NCBI GenBank assembly: GCA_015066805.1
Contig: SVNP01000006.1
Coordinates: 40,767 to 104,766, forward strand
Source: Ruminococcus sp.
GTDB lineage: Bacteria > Bacillota > Clostridia > Oscillospirales > Ruminococcaceae
DNA: 64,000 nucleotides
Direction of reading: 5' to 3'
Program-made: the position numbers and the translations under genes
Part shown: in pieces, positions 51,179 through 59,567 of the stretch
Position numbering within the stretch: the first letter of the stretch is position 1
How the letters are laid out: each line of letters opens with the position of its first letter
Notes under the pieces: model-generated
What the model saw: only the letters and a program-made list of their open reading frames with translations
Database searches by the model: none
Told to the model about the DNA's origin: nothing

Positions 51179-54100
51179 TTACAGCGCCGCAGGCTGTGCC
51201 GCAGGAACCTCTCCCAGCACGACGGCCAGCTCCGGCCCTGCCAGATAATCACGATCCAGCAGCGCATTGACCAGCGCCTCAAAGCGGGTCTTCTCCCGCA
51301 CAATGATATCCTGTGCCGTTTTCAGCTCCTCTGCCAGCATGGCGTTGATCTTTTCACGCAGCAGCACCCCTTGGGCGCCCTTCAGGTCTTCACGGCTGAC
51401 CACCGCAAGGCCAAATTCCGCATCCATACCGTAATTGCAAAGCATTCTGCGGGCATAGGAGGTCGCATGCTCCAGATCACCGGAAGCACCGCTGGAATTG
51501 CCTTCTTCACCGTAATAAACCAGCTCTGCGGCACGGCCGCCCAGGGAGGTACGGATCAGTCCACGCAGCTCATTGGCGGTGTAGATGCCCTTGTCCTCGC
51601 TGTCACCATGCTGCATATAGCCACCGTGATCACCTCTCGCCACAATGGTCAGGTAAGAAGGCATCTGTCCGCTGTGCCAGCACAGAAGAGCATGTCCTGC
51701 CTCATGACGTGCCACGCGCTGACGGGTATCCAGATTCCAGCTCTTTTCCTTACCATTCTGGAAGGACTCAAAAGCATCCTCAAAAATGGCATCGGTAACG
51801 GTATCGCTGCCTGCACGCACCGCATTGCGGTAGGAAAGCTCAACAATGTTCTCCAGCTCCGCAAGGCTCATGCCCGTAGAGCGTACCGCCAGATTGTCAA
51901 TGAGATCCGCAGACAGTGCCAGCGGATTGTTCTTTTCATTCATCCGCTGCAGATAGAGGATACGCTCCTGCTTGCCGGGGCGTTCCACATAGATCTTGCG
52001 GTCAAAGCGTCTGGTCAGTGCAGCATCAATGGTGCGTCCGCCGGATTCGCCATCCATGGCCGCATTGGTGGCAGCCAGCACAAATACGGGCTTGCCCTGA
52101 TATTTTCGGAAGCCATCCATTTCGGTCAGCAGGGCGTTGAGGATCTCTGCATTCTGATGACCGTTGCCCCCTGCATCCCGATTGGTTGCAATGGCGTCGA
52201 TCTCATCAATAAACAGAATGGTAGGGGCGTATTTTCTCGCCTTGGCAAACAGGCTCTTGACAGCCTCGGGACCTTCGCCCACATATTTCTTCAGGAATTG
52301 CGAGCCATCGGCGTTGATAAATGTTACGTTGGATTCACCTGCCATGGCCTTTGCCAGCAGGGTTTTACCTGTTCCGGGAGGGCCGTACAACAGCACACCT
52401 CTGGGCTGCCGCAGACCCATACGGCTCAATTTTGCGGGGTTTTTCAGATAATCCACAAAATACTGCAGCTCTGCCTTGGCATCCTCTGCACCGATGACAT
52501 CCGCAAACCGCTGGGTGGGGCGGGAAATATCACTGAGGATCTGTCCTGCGTCCTCGGCATCCACAGAGCGGCGCACAGCAAAATCAAACAAAGAGATATG
52601 CGCCTCTTTTCCGTCGGCAGACATACTCTGGGCAGTTTCAAAGGTCACAATCTGGCTTGCGGAGGCCAGCTTCATCACCTTTTCGTTGCGGTGCATCACC
52701 ACAGCAATATCGGAGACCTCCAGCACCGTGTCATCGGGGCCGGCAGTCAGAATGCCTCTCACACCGTTCTCCGTCAGACTGACACGTTCCTCGTACCGCA
52801 GCGGATAGGATGCGTGCTCCAGTACATAAACAGGAAGCTGCGGCAGATGAAGTTTCAGATGGCGGAACAGCTCTCTTGCCTGAGAATCCACGTCCTCGAT
52901 GTGCAGATAGGGGCTTTCCGCACTGTTGCTGCTATTCCAGTCGATGACCACAAAGGCGATCTCCTGCTGCTCCAGCATGGCAACGGCAGAGGCGGCATCG
53001 GTACAGGGCAGCAATTGTACCTGATCGCTGTCTGCGACGAATTGTTCTGCACGGTCGGGGGACAAAAACAGAACCTTGGCAGGCTCCGCAGGCTCAAACA
53101 ACGAGGTGATCTCGCTGTCACAGCCCTCGGTGACCACATCAAAGGAAATGCGCTCCACCTGCTCCATGGAGTAATCCACCCCTTCAGAGCAAAGCACCAG
53201 GAACAGTTCATACAGCTCACGCTGCAAAAAAGCCGCCGAGCGACTGGACATGGTACGGGCATCCGCATTGCCGCCCTCGGAAAGCAGCAGTGCTGTCAGA
53301 ACAGGATCGGTCACAGTCAGCTCCATGCCGTAAGCCTTGGAAATGATCTCCTCCTGCCGTGTAAATTCCTTGCGGACAATGGAAAGCAGGTGGTTGGTTT
53401 CCATGTGATTGAACATAACCACATTACCGGTTGCAAAACGGGAACAGATCGCCGCCGGGAAGAAGGGATTGCCCGTAGAAGGATCCACATCCCGCAGCAG
53501 TGCATTCAGCACGGCCTTGCGGCTGATGCCCGAAAGATTGGCGGTTTCTGCGGATTCATATAGCTGCTTGCCTGCATTGGTGGTGAAAATCAGAATGGCA
53601 TCCCGGAAGGATATCTCCTCATCGGTATTGCTGTCACGGAGAATACCCGCATCCAACATCTGCAAAAACAGATGAATGATGCTGATATGCGCCTTTTCCA
53701 CCTCATCAAACAGGATGACGCAGCGGGGATTTTTCTTTACAAAAGAGGTCAGGTTGCCGGATTTTGCGCCCTTGTACACATCATCCGATCCGATAAATTC
53801 CACACTGGCATTGCGGTCGGAATACTCGCTCATATCCATCCGCAGGAAAGGCAGCTCCAAAAAGGCTGCGCTCTGCTCCGCCAGATAGGTTTTACCCACA
53901 CCGGGAGGGCCTGCAAACAGATATGTCGCCTTGGGCTTGCGGCGGCTTTCATCGGCGGCAGCCAGCAGCTCTGCACGGAAATACCCTTCCGCAAACAGAT
54001 TGACGGCATGATCCTGACCGAAAATATTCCGCAGCAGCAGATCACGCATGGTATTGGTACGCTCCACCAGCGTTTTCAGGCCGCTTCGCATCTCTGTGGG

Positions 54101-54607
54101 ATCGGCAGGCTGTGTCGATTCCTGCTCCTGCGTCTGTCCGGACTTATGCTTGCCCAGAATAGCCGCCAGCGGATCATCGGAGGAAGCAGCCTTGGGCTTG
54201 GTCTTTGCCGCCTGCCGCTGCATGACCTCTGCCAGAGTGGGCAGCTTGGAACGGGAAAGCATCTCGGCGGTCTTGGAAGCAGGCTTTTTTTCTTCCTCCT
54301 CAGGTACGGGGCGGTTCTTCAGCAGATCCACTACCTGCTCCATCACCCATTCATTGAGGCTTTCGGCACTGGCGGTAATGGCTTTGGCATCGCCTGCCCA
54401 GTAGGCCTTCAGCAGCAGGGCACCGCCCTGCTCGGCATAATAGCTGCCTGTATGCTGTGAAACCTCAAGCTGCTCACCGTAGTATGCAAAAAAACGGCGG
54501 GCAACCTCCAGAAAGGTTTTGGGGTGTTCCGTATTGTTGCGGTCTGCAATTTCCGCAAGGATCTGTTGGAATTCCTCTGCGGTAATGGCCGCCAATGCGT
54601 TGGACAT
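51179..54607 (-). CDS. Soluble Hsp100-like AAA+ / FtsH-like AAA+ M41 protease fusion
   Basis: 1142 residues. The start at 54607 has AAAGGAGG 7 nt upstream. Residues ~1-180: helical domain plus charged linker. ~190-500: AAA_2-type (ClpA/ClpB D2-like) ATPase with Walker A GPPGVGKT (~233-240), Walker B 'RCVILFDEVEKAH' and 'IFTTNAGKQLYESAE'. ~510-680: receiver-like alpha/beta region (VLFLSPDRAEQF, IAFVVIDWNSSNS). ~700-950: FtsH-type AAA with 'GPPGTGKT' (~740), 'TILFIDEIDAIATNRDA' and SRH 'AALTRRFDRKI'. ~955-1142: M41 protease with zinc motif HEAGH (~966) and third ligand Asp in 'SSGASGDLEHATS'. There are no membrane segments, unlike FtsH. It probably unfolds and degrades cytosolic substrates. The YbjN gene lies just upstream. 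Confidence 0.88.
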   Translation of the reverse strand: MSNALAAITAEEFQQILAEIADRNNTEHPKTFLEVARRFFAYYGEQLEVSQHTGSYYAEQGGALLLKAYWAGDAKAITASAESLNEWVMEQVVDLLKNRPVPEEEEKKPASKTAEMLSRSKLPTLAEVMQRQAAKTKPKAASSDDPLAAILGKHKSGQTQEQESTQPADPTEMRSGLKTLVERTNTMRDLLLRNIFGQDHAVNLFAEGYFRAELLAAADESRRKPKATYLFAGPPGVGKTYLAEQSAAFLELPFLRMDMSEYSDRNASVEFIGSDDVYKGAKSGNLTSFVKKNPRCVILFDEVEKAHISIIHLFLQMLDAGILRDSNTDEEISFRDAILIFTTNAGKQLYESAETANLSGISRKAVLNALLRDVDPSTGNPFFPAAICSRFATGNVVMFNHMETNHLLSIVRKEFTRQEEIISKAYGMELTVTDPVLTALLLSEGGNADARTMSSRSAAFLQRELYELFLVLCSEGVDYSMEQVERISFDVVTEGCDSEITSLFEPAEPAKVLFLSPDRAEQFVADSDQVQLLPCTDAASAVAMLEQQEIAFVVIDWNSSNSAESPYLHIEDVDSQARELFRHLKLHLPQLPVYVLEHASYPLRYEERVSLTENGVRGILTAGPDDTVLEVSDIAVVMHRNEKVMKLASASQIVTFETAQSMSADGKEAHISLFDFAVRRSVDAEDAGQILSDISRPTQRFADVIGAEDAKAELQYFVDYLKNPAKLSRMGLRQPRGVLLYGPPGTGKTLLAKAMAGESNVTFINADGSQFLKKYVGEGPEAVKSLFAKARKYAPTILFIDEIDAIATNRDAGGNGHQNAEILNALLTEMDGFRKYQGKPVFVLAATNAAMDGESGGRTIDAALTRRFDRKIYVERPGKQERILYLQRMNEKNNPLALSADLIDNLAVRSTGMSLAELENIVELSYRNAVRAGSDTVTDAIFEDAFESFQNGKEKSWNLDTRQRVARHEAGHALLCWHSGQMPSYLTIVARGDHGGYMQHGDSEDKGIYTANELRGLIRTSLGGRAAELVYYGEEGNSSGASGDLEHATSYARRMLCNYGMDAEFGLAVVSREDLKGAQGVLLREKINAMLAEELKTAQDIIVREKTRFEALVNALLDRDYLAGPELAVVLGEVPAAQPAAL

Positions 54608-54679
54608 AGGTTTTCCTCCTTTATGTCTATACAGGGAAAAAACAGCCTGTCGCAAAGCAACAGGCTGCTGCATTCCATT

Positions 54680-55153
54680 TTACTCGGCAAATGCGGAAAG
54701 CTCGATCATGCCCTTCATGAGCATCATCAGCTTATCGTTGTACTCATCCACGGTTGCCACGCTGACACCGATCATATAATGAAAGACCTCGGTGCCCAGA
54801 GTAGACTCCATGAAGGCGTTGGTCAGACGGAATACGGTACGGCCGCTTGCCAGATCGAAATCAAAGCTGCCGTTTGCCAGCTTATCGTTGATCATGGTAG
54901 TTGCCAGAGCCACATCCACACGCTTGTCCTCGGGAATATCGAAGGGCAGGGGGGAAAGGAGCTGTACCAACTGACGCTCGGGCATTACACGAATAATCAG
55001 ACGCATGGGGATATCATCACCGGAAACACCGCAGGTCACGACCAGATCTTCTTCATGCTTTTCATAATGCCATTCTCTGTCATCCAGGGATTTGCAAAGG
55101 GTAGCGTATACCTCTTTTGCCTTGTTCATTTCTGCCTGTGTTACTTCTGCCAT
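54680..55153 (-). CDS. YbjN-domain protein
   Basis: 157 residues, with GGAGGA ~9 nt before the ATG. The fold is the YbjN/type III chaperone-like one: 'LDDREWHYEKHEEDLVVTCG', 'MRLIIRVMPERQLVQLLSPL', 'ATTMINDKLANGSFDFDLAS' and 'GRTVFRLTNAFMESTLGTEV'. No membrane part. YbjN proteins resemble secretion chaperones and are poorly understood. It is 72 nt upstream of the Hsp100-FtsH fusion gene on the same strand, so an adaptor or chaperone role for that protease is a reasonable guess. Confidence 0.78.
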   Translation of the reverse strand: MAEVTQAEMNKAKEVYATLCKSLDDREWHYEKHEEDLVVTCGVSGDDIPMRLIIRVMPERQLVQLLSPLPFDIPEDKRVDVALATTMINDKLANGSFDFDLASGRTVFRLTNAFMESTLGTEVFHYMIGVSVATVDEYNDKLMMLMKGMIELSAFAE

Positions 55154-55205
55154 GGGAAATATCCTCCTCGATCATTTTGATTTTTCGCCACAGGGCGTTA
55201 TTCAT

Positions 55206-55234
55206 ATTGTAGCATATCCACCATATTTTGTCAA
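55206..55234 (-). promoter_or_regulatory. Sigma-A promoter of the YbjN-protease operon
   Basis: Minus strand: TTGACA (55229-55234), 17-bp spacer, TACAAT (55206-55211). Confidence 0.88.
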
Positions 55235-55265
55235 GTGCATTTTGTACACAATTTACGATGAATGC

Positions 55266-55321
55266 CAAAAAGATCACGCACGCCCCGGGAGAAACCATTT
55301 CTCTCCGAGGTGTGCGTGATC
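55266..55321 (-). terminator. Intrinsic terminator of the feo operon
   Basis: GATCACGCACGCC (55272-55284) / GGTGTGCGTGATC (55309-55321) with an inner GGAGAAA/TTTCTCTCC hairpin. On the minus strand it ends in TTTTT. Confidence 0.85.
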
Positions 55322-55335
55322 CGACAGGAGCTGAT

Positions 55336-55518
55336 TTAAGGAGCAGCGGCTTCATCCTGCTTATGGCTGCCGCAGCCCATGCCGCAGGCACCGCAGTTTC
55401 CACCGCAGGAGCAGGAGGATCTTCCCCTGCGCCGATTATAAATGCCCCGTGCCGCAATGGCCGCAAGGATCGCAACGATCACGGCCAGCACCAGCCAAGA
55501 CTGCCAATTCATATCCAT
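55336..55518 (-). CDS. FeoB-associated Cys-rich membrane protein
   Basis: 60 residues. One N-terminal helix (WLVLAVIVAILAAIAARGIY), then a Cys/Gly-rich tail with 'SSCSCGGNCGACGMGCGSH'. That is the pattern of the FeoB-associated Cys-rich family found after feoB in many Firmicutes. It is 21 nt downstream of feoB and shares its terminator. Presumed to bind ferrous iron or help the FeoB channel; the role is not established. Confidence 0.88.
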   Translation of the reverse strand: MDMNWQSWLVLAVIVAILAAIAARGIYNRRRGRSSCSCGGNCGACGMGCGSHKQDEAAAP

Positions 55519-55539
55519 ACAAACCGTCTCCTTCCGAGA

Positions 55540-57774
55540 TTACTTTTTCACTTTGCCGCTGTCATCGTAGCGATTTTTACGCACCAGCAGCCAGATGGTC
55601 ATCACCAGCAGCACAAATGCCGCAACTGTCCAGAAGCTGAAGCCGCCGCCGGTAAACAGCTTGCCAAGCTGGTATACGATCAGGGAGGTCACATAAGCAA
55701 AGCCGGTCATCCAGCCGAGGGCTGCCCAAGTCCACTTGCCATTGTTCATCTCCCGCTTGATGGCACCCATTGCAGCAAAGCAAGGTGCACACAGCAGGTT
55801 GAAGATCATGAAGGAGAAGCCGGACAGCTTGCTGCCGCCAAAGAATTCCTTACCAATAAGGGCAAGCTGCTCGGAGCTTTCGCCGCTTTCCACCAGCTCA
55901 AAGGCAAGATCTGCATCTGCCATAGAGGACAGGGAGCCGAATACGCCCACAACTTCTTCCTTTGCCACCAGACCCAGCACAGTTGCCACGGCTGCCTGCC
56001 AGTTGCCAAAGCCCAAGGGCTTGAACAGCCATGCCAGCGCACTGCCGATCACATTCAGGATAGAATCCTCATCGCCATCGCCGATGTAGTGGAAGCCGCC
56101 CTCAAAGGTCAGGCTGTTCAGCACCCAGATCAGCACGCTGGCAGCCAGAATCACAGTACCGGCACGCTTAATGAAGCTCCAGCCGCGCTCCCAGGTGGCA
56201 CGCAGCACATTGCCTGCCACAGGTGCGTGGTAAGCAGGCAGCTCCATCACAAAAGGAGCAGGCTCGCCTGCAAAGGCCTTCATCTTCTTCAGGGCAATAC
56301 CGGAGATAACCACAGCCGCCATACCGATGAAGTACGCTGCTGTTGCCACCCATGCGCCGCCCAGCCAGGAATCCGCAAACAATGCACCTGCAATCAATCC
56401 CACAATGGGCATTTTTGCGCCGCAGGGCATAAAGGCTGTGGTCATAATGGTCATTTTGCGGTCACGATCCTGCTCAATGGTACGGCTTGCCATAATACCG
56501 GGCACACCGCAGCCCGTTGCCACCAGCATGGGGATAAAGCTCTTGCCGGAAAGACCGAACTTGCGGAAGATACGGTCCATGATAAATGCCACACGAGCCA
56601 TATAGCCGCAATCCTCCAGCAGGGAAAGCAGCAGGAACAAAATCAGCATTTGCGGTACAAAGCCCAGCACGGCACCAACGCCGCCGATGATGCCATCCAT
56701 GATCAGGCTGTACAGCCACTCTGCGATAACGGGCTCACCGGCACCGTTCAGCAGGAATTTGTCAAACAGCTCCGGTACACTGACCCAGTTTGCCATAAAG
56801 CTGTCGGGGTAGATTTCCGCAAAGGAACCAAAAAGACCGTCGTTCATGAATACAACTGTCCAATCACCCACCGTACCGATGGAAAGCGTGTACACCAGCC
56901 ACATAATCACTGCAAAAATAGGCAGCGCCAGAATACGGTTGGTCACCACACGGTCGATCTTATCGGAGATGGAAAGTCTGCCTGCGTCCTTCTTCTTGTA
57001 GGAACGCTTCATGATCTCACCGATAAAGACGTACCGCTCATTGGTGATGATGCTTTCCGCATCATCGTCCAGCTCTTCCTCCACGGCTGCAATATCGGAT
57101 TCCATATGCTGCATGGTCTCAGCAGGCAGGTTCAGCTTTTCGATGACCTTTTCATCCCGCTCAAAGAGTTTTACAGCATACCAACGCTGCTGCTCCTCAG
57201 GCAGATGATGCACCGCAGCCTCCTCAATATGAGCAATGGCATGCTCCACAGTGCCGGAGAAAGTGTGTCTGGGAACGGGCTTGCCTGCCTTGGCAGCCTC
57301 AATAGCAGCCTCGGCCGCCTCCAGAATATGATCGCCCTTCAGCGCAGAGATCTCAATGATCTTGCAGCCCAGTGCCTTGGAAAGCTGCTCTACATTGATC
57401 TTGTCGCCGTTTCTCCGCACCACGTCCATCATGTTGATGGCCACCACTACGGGAATGCCAAGCTCCATGAGCTGGGTGGTCAGGTACAGGTTACGCTCCA
57501 GATTGGTGCCATCCACAATATTCAGGATGGCATCGGGGCGTTCTTCGATCAGGTAGTTACGGGCAACCACTTCTTCCAGCGTGTAGGGAGAAAGGGAGTA
57601 AATGCCGGGCAGGTCGGTCACCACAATGCCCTCGTGCTTCTTCAGCTTGCCTTCCTTCTTTTCCACCGTAACGCCGGGCCAGTTGCCCACATACTGGTTG
57701 GAACCGGTCAGGGCATTGAACAGGGTGGTTTTACCGCAGTTCGGGTTGCCGGCCAGTGCGATTTTCAGTTCCAT
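55540..57774 (-). CDS. feoB: Ferrous iron transporter FeoB
   Basis: 744 residues. N-terminal G-protein domain: G1 'ALAGNPNCGKTTLFNALTG', G2/G3 'VGNWPGVTVEKKEG' and 'VVTDLPGIYSLSPYT', G4-like 'VVVAINMMDVVRRNGDKI'. A helical insulator domain (to ~270) is followed by the membrane part with two Gate motifs, including 'FIPMLVATGCGVPGIMASRT' and 'FMPCGAKMPIVGLIAGA', and about eight or more helices. Imports Fe(II) driven by, or gated with, GTP hydrolysis. A DtxR-type box (57795-57810) lies in the short gap to feoA. The Lys-rich C-terminus and full length suggest an intact gene. Confidence 0.95.
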   Translation of the reverse strand: MELKIALAGNPNCGKTTLFNALTGSNQYVGNWPGVTVEKKEGKLKKHEGIVVTDLPGIYSLSPYTLEEVVARNYLIEERPDAILNIVDGTNLERNLYLTTQLMELGIPVVVAINMMDVVRRNGDKINVEQLSKALGCKIIEISALKGDHILEAAEAAIEAAKAGKPVPRHTFSGTVEHAIAHIEEAAVHHLPEEQQRWYAVKLFERDEKVIEKLNLPAETMQHMESDIAAVEEELDDDAESIITNERYVFIGEIMKRSYKKKDAGRLSISDKIDRVVTNRILALPIFAVIMWLVYTLSIGTVGDWTVVFMNDGLFGSFAEIYPDSFMANWVSVPELFDKFLLNGAGEPVIAEWLYSLIMDGIIGGVGAVLGFVPQMLILFLLLSLLEDCGYMARVAFIMDRIFRKFGLSGKSFIPMLVATGCGVPGIMASRTIEQDRDRKMTIMTTAFMPCGAKMPIVGLIAGALFADSWLGGAWVATAAYFIGMAAVVISGIALKKMKAFAGEPAPFVMELPAYHAPVAGNVLRATWERGWSFIKRAGTVILAASVLIWVLNSLTFEGGFHYIGDGDEDSILNVIGSALAWLFKPLGFGNWQAAVATVLGLVAKEEVVGVFGSLSSMADADLAFELVESGESSEQLALIGKEFFGGSKLSGFSFMIFNLLCAPCFAAMGAIKREMNNGKWTWAALGWMTGFAYVTSLIVYQLGKLFTGGGFSFWTVAAFVLLVMTIWLLVRKNRYDDSGKVKK

Positions 57775-57794
57775 GGTATCGTCCTCTCTATGTA

Positions 57795-57810
57795 GTTAAT
57801 GTGTGCTAAC
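57795..57810. promoter_or_regulatory. DtxR-type box in the feoA-feoB gap
   Basis: GTTAATGTGTGCTAAC: a TTAG/CTAA-type 16-bp palindrome with one mismatched half. It lies ~21-36 bp before the feoB start. Confidence 0.6.
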
Positions 57811-57852
57811 CGCAAGCCAAAAATCAAAGGGGAGCATCATCCCGTGGGGTGA

Positions 57853-58074
57853 TCACTCCACCTCGACCATTTCTGCATCCGCTTTACGCAGAGAAAGCTC
57901 ATAACCGCGAACGGTTACCTCCACAGGGTCACCCAGCGGTGCCACCTTACGAATAAAGATCTCGGCATTCTTGGTAATGCCCATATCCATGATTCTGCGC
58001 TTGACTGCGCCCTCACCATGCAGCTTCACCACACGAACGGTCTCGCCGATCTTTGCATCCTTCAATGTTTTCAT
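57853..58074 (-). CDS. feoA: FeoA-domain protein (second copy)
   Basis: 73 residues, with AAGGAGGG upstream of the ATG. SH3-like FeoA fold: 'AKIGETVRVVKLHGEGAVKR', 'RIMDMGITKNAEIFIRKVAP' and 'GDPVEVTVRGYELSLRKADA'. Small cytoplasmic partner needed for FeoB activity. It keeps the canonical 'MDMGI' turn, so this is the more typical of the two FeoA copies. Confidence 0.93.
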   Translation of the reverse strand: MKTLKDAKIGETVRVVKLHGEGAVKRRIMDMGITKNAEIFIRKVAPLGDPVEVTVRGYELSLRKADAEMVEVE

Positions 58075-58112
58075 GTTGTCTGTTCCCTCCTTCTCATACG
58101 CACAAAGCGTGA

Positions 58113-58325
58113 TCAGATCATGATCTTCTGTGCCATCTCGGCAGAGACGGCCACTCGTGCTTCTTTCACGTTCACAATCAGATTGCCGCCCAGGGTATTG
58201 ACCACCATAACGGCACCGCCTGCCACAAAGCCCAGATTCTCCAGATGCTTTTTCACTTCGGGCTTGCCGCCGACTTTCTTGATAATATGCTGTTCACCCA
58301 CAGAAGCGAATGTTAAGGGCATCAT
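58113..58325 (-). CDS. feoA: FeoA-domain protein (first copy)
   Basis: 70 residues from the ATG at 58325 (AAAGGA 5 nt upstream); the next codon, ATG at 58322, is an equally possible start. Sequence: 'MPLTFASVGEQHIIKKVGG', 'EVKKHLENLGFVAGGAVMVV' and 'GGNLIVNVKEARVAVSAEMA'. The LGF turn and 'G.LIV.V...R.A' ending are FeoA-typical. First gene of the feo operon, under a DtxR-type box. Confidence 0.92.
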   Translation of the reverse strand: MMPLTFASVGEQHIIKKVGGKPEVKKHLENLGFVAGGAVMVVNTLGGNLIVNVKEARVAVSAEMAQKIMI

Positions 58326-58365
58326 AGTGATCCTTTCCGCTGCAGCGCAGCTATACATTTTGGCG

Positions 58366-58417
58366 GTTATCCTTGTCTAACCAACATCATCATACAACTT
58401 TTTACGCGGATTGTCAA
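58366..58417 (-). promoter_or_regulatory. feo operon promoter with DtxR-type operator
   Basis: Minus strand: TTGACA (58412-58417), 17-bp spacer, TATGAT (58389-58394). Just downstream, over the transcription start, lies GTTAGACAAGGATAAC (58366-58381), a GTTAG-N6-(C/A)TAAC box. A repressor bound here would block the operon. Confidence 0.8.
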
Positions 58418-58462
58418 GGGAAATATGCCCCTTTTGGTGCTTTTTGGCATTTCCCACAAACG

Positions 58463-58478
58463 GTTAGAGCGTGCTAAC
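58463..58478. promoter_or_regulatory. DtxR-type box between divergent feo and DUF2325 promoters
   Basis: GTTAGAGCGTGCTAAC, perfect TTAG-N6-CTAA arms, about 46 bp upstream of the feo -35 and 62 bp upstream of the DUF2325 -35. Confidence 0.7.
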
Positions 58479-58539
58479 AAACTCTTTTGTGCAGTTTGAA
58501 GTTTTTGCTTCAAAGCCCAAAAAATTCTGCCGCTGCCCC

Positions 58540-58594
58540 TTGACTTTTTCTTGAGATCTGTGGTATACTTTCTTTGTAGTTAGCCGTAGCTAAC
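58540..58594 (+). promoter_or_regulatory. DUF2325 promoter with DtxR-type operator
   Basis: TTGACT (58540-58545), 18-bp spacer, TATACT (58564-58569), then a perfect palindrome GTTAGCCGTAGCTAAC (58579-58594) over the transcription start. Confidence 0.82.
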
Positions 58595-58612
58595 CGAAAG
58601 GGGGACACATCT

Positions 58613-58894
58613 GTGAGCGTAGTTGTTGTAGGCGGAAACGACCGCATGGTCACCCGCTATAAAGAGATCTGCAAGGCATACCGCTGTAAGGCAAAGGTGT
58701 TCACACAGCTTACCACTGATTTTGAGCATCAGCTTGGCAACCCCGATTTTATGGTGATCTTTACCGCCACTTGTTCCCATAAAATAGTAAACACTGCAAA
58801 CCGGAAGTGCAAGCAGCTTAATATTCCCGTTGCAAGAATCCACAGCTCCGGCGCAAGTGCATTAAAAAACGTTTTGGAGCAATACTGTAAGTAA
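58613..58894 (+). CDS. DUF2325 protein
   Basis: 93 residues from a GTG start with AAAGGGGG ~9 nt upstream. Alpha/beta fold beginning 'VVVVGGNDRMVTRYKEICKA' and containing 'PDFMVIFTATCSHKIVNTAN' and 'IPVARIHSSGASALKNVLEQ', the DUF2325 pattern. It has three Cys residues that could ligate metal or a cofactor. Family function is not established. The DtxR-type box at its promoter and its place next to feo suggest an iron-linked role. Confidence 0.88.
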   Translation: MSVVVVGGNDRMVTRYKEICKAYRCKAKVFTQLTTDFEHQLGNPDFMVIFTATCSHKIVNTANRKCKQLNIPVARIHSSGASALKNVLEQYCK

Positions 58895-58909
58895 TCTTTT
58901 TGCACCGCA

Positions 58910-58925
58910 GTTAGCATACGCCAAC
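58910..58925. promoter_or_regulatory. Imperfect DtxR-type box before the DUF3793 gene
   Basis: GTTAGCATACGCCAAC, one mismatch in the right arm (CCAAC for CTAAC), ~18 bp before the DUF3793 start. Confidence 0.45.
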
Positions 58926-58942
58926 AATAAGGAGGCGATTTT

Positions 58943-59518
58943 ATGTCTTTCATCGAACACAGACAGTTTTCCCATATCATGGCACGACACAGTGCGCCCA
59001 CGCTGCTGGGCATCAAATGCGGCAGCCTGTTTTCTCTGGACAAAAATGCCTTTTCCGCCGATGCACACATTGCCTATTTTAACGCCAGAGCCGCCGCAAA
59101 AGGGCTGAAAATCCGTATTTTATGCCATTGCGGCAAGCGTTCCCTGTTGTATGTTTACAACGAAGCACTGCTGCAAAAACGTCTTGCAGAGCCGTGGGCA
59201 CAGGCGTTGCTTGCCTCTTTGGGCTATGCGCCCCAAAAGGGCGTGGCGGAATGTCTTCGGCTGCTGGCAGAGCGCATTGGCGGAGAAGAAGAATTTCCCC
59301 ATGAGATCGGCGTATTTCTGGGGTATCCCAAGGAGGATGTGGAAGGGTTCCTGCTGCACAAGGGTGCAGACAGCAAGCTTTGCGGCTGCTGGAAGGTCTA
59401 CGGATGTCCCGAGGCGGCAAAGCGTGCCTTTTCCAATTACGAAAAATGCCGCAGATTCCTGTGCAGCCGACTGGAGCAGGGCTTTGATCTTTACCGGGCA
59501 TTGCGGATCCCCTCATAA
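58943..59518 (+). CDS. DUF3793 protein
   Basis: 191 residues, with AAGGAGG ~6 nt before the ATG. Family motifs: N-terminal 'HMARHSAPTLLGIKCGSLFS'-type segment, 'ILCHCGKRSLLYVYNEALL', 'FPHEIGVFLGYPKEDVEGFL' and 'LCGCWKVYGCPEAAKRAFSN'. Two Cys-x-Cys motifs (CHC, CGC) and further Cys residues hint at metal or cofactor binding. DUF3793 genes commonly sit near feo, DUF2325 and flavodoxin genes in Clostridia. Its biochemical function is unknown. Confidence 0.88.
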   Translation: MSFIEHRQFSHIMARHSAPTLLGIKCGSLFSLDKNAFSADAHIAYFNARAAAKGLKIRILCHCGKRSLLYVYNEALLQKRLAEPWAQALLASLGYAPQKGVAECLRLLAERIGGEEEFPHEIGVFLGYPKEDVEGFLLHKGADSKLCGCWKVYGCPEAAKRAFSNYEKCRRFLCSRLEQGFDLYRALRIPS

Positions 59519-59524
59519 GCAGAT

Positions 59525-59566
59525 AAAATCCCGCTGCGAAGAAGAATCTTCTCAGCGGGATTTTCC
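59525..59566. terminator. Bidirectional terminator
   Basis: AAAATCCCGCTG (59525-59536) / CAGCGGGATTTT (59553-59564), an extra GAAGA/TCTTC pairing inside, between convergent genes. Confidence 0.88.
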
Positions 59567-59567
59567 G

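Noticed and set aside
58360..58600. Fur box at feo
   Set aside because: No GATAATGATAATCATTATC-like sequence; the palindromes have TTAG-N6-CTAA geometry instead.
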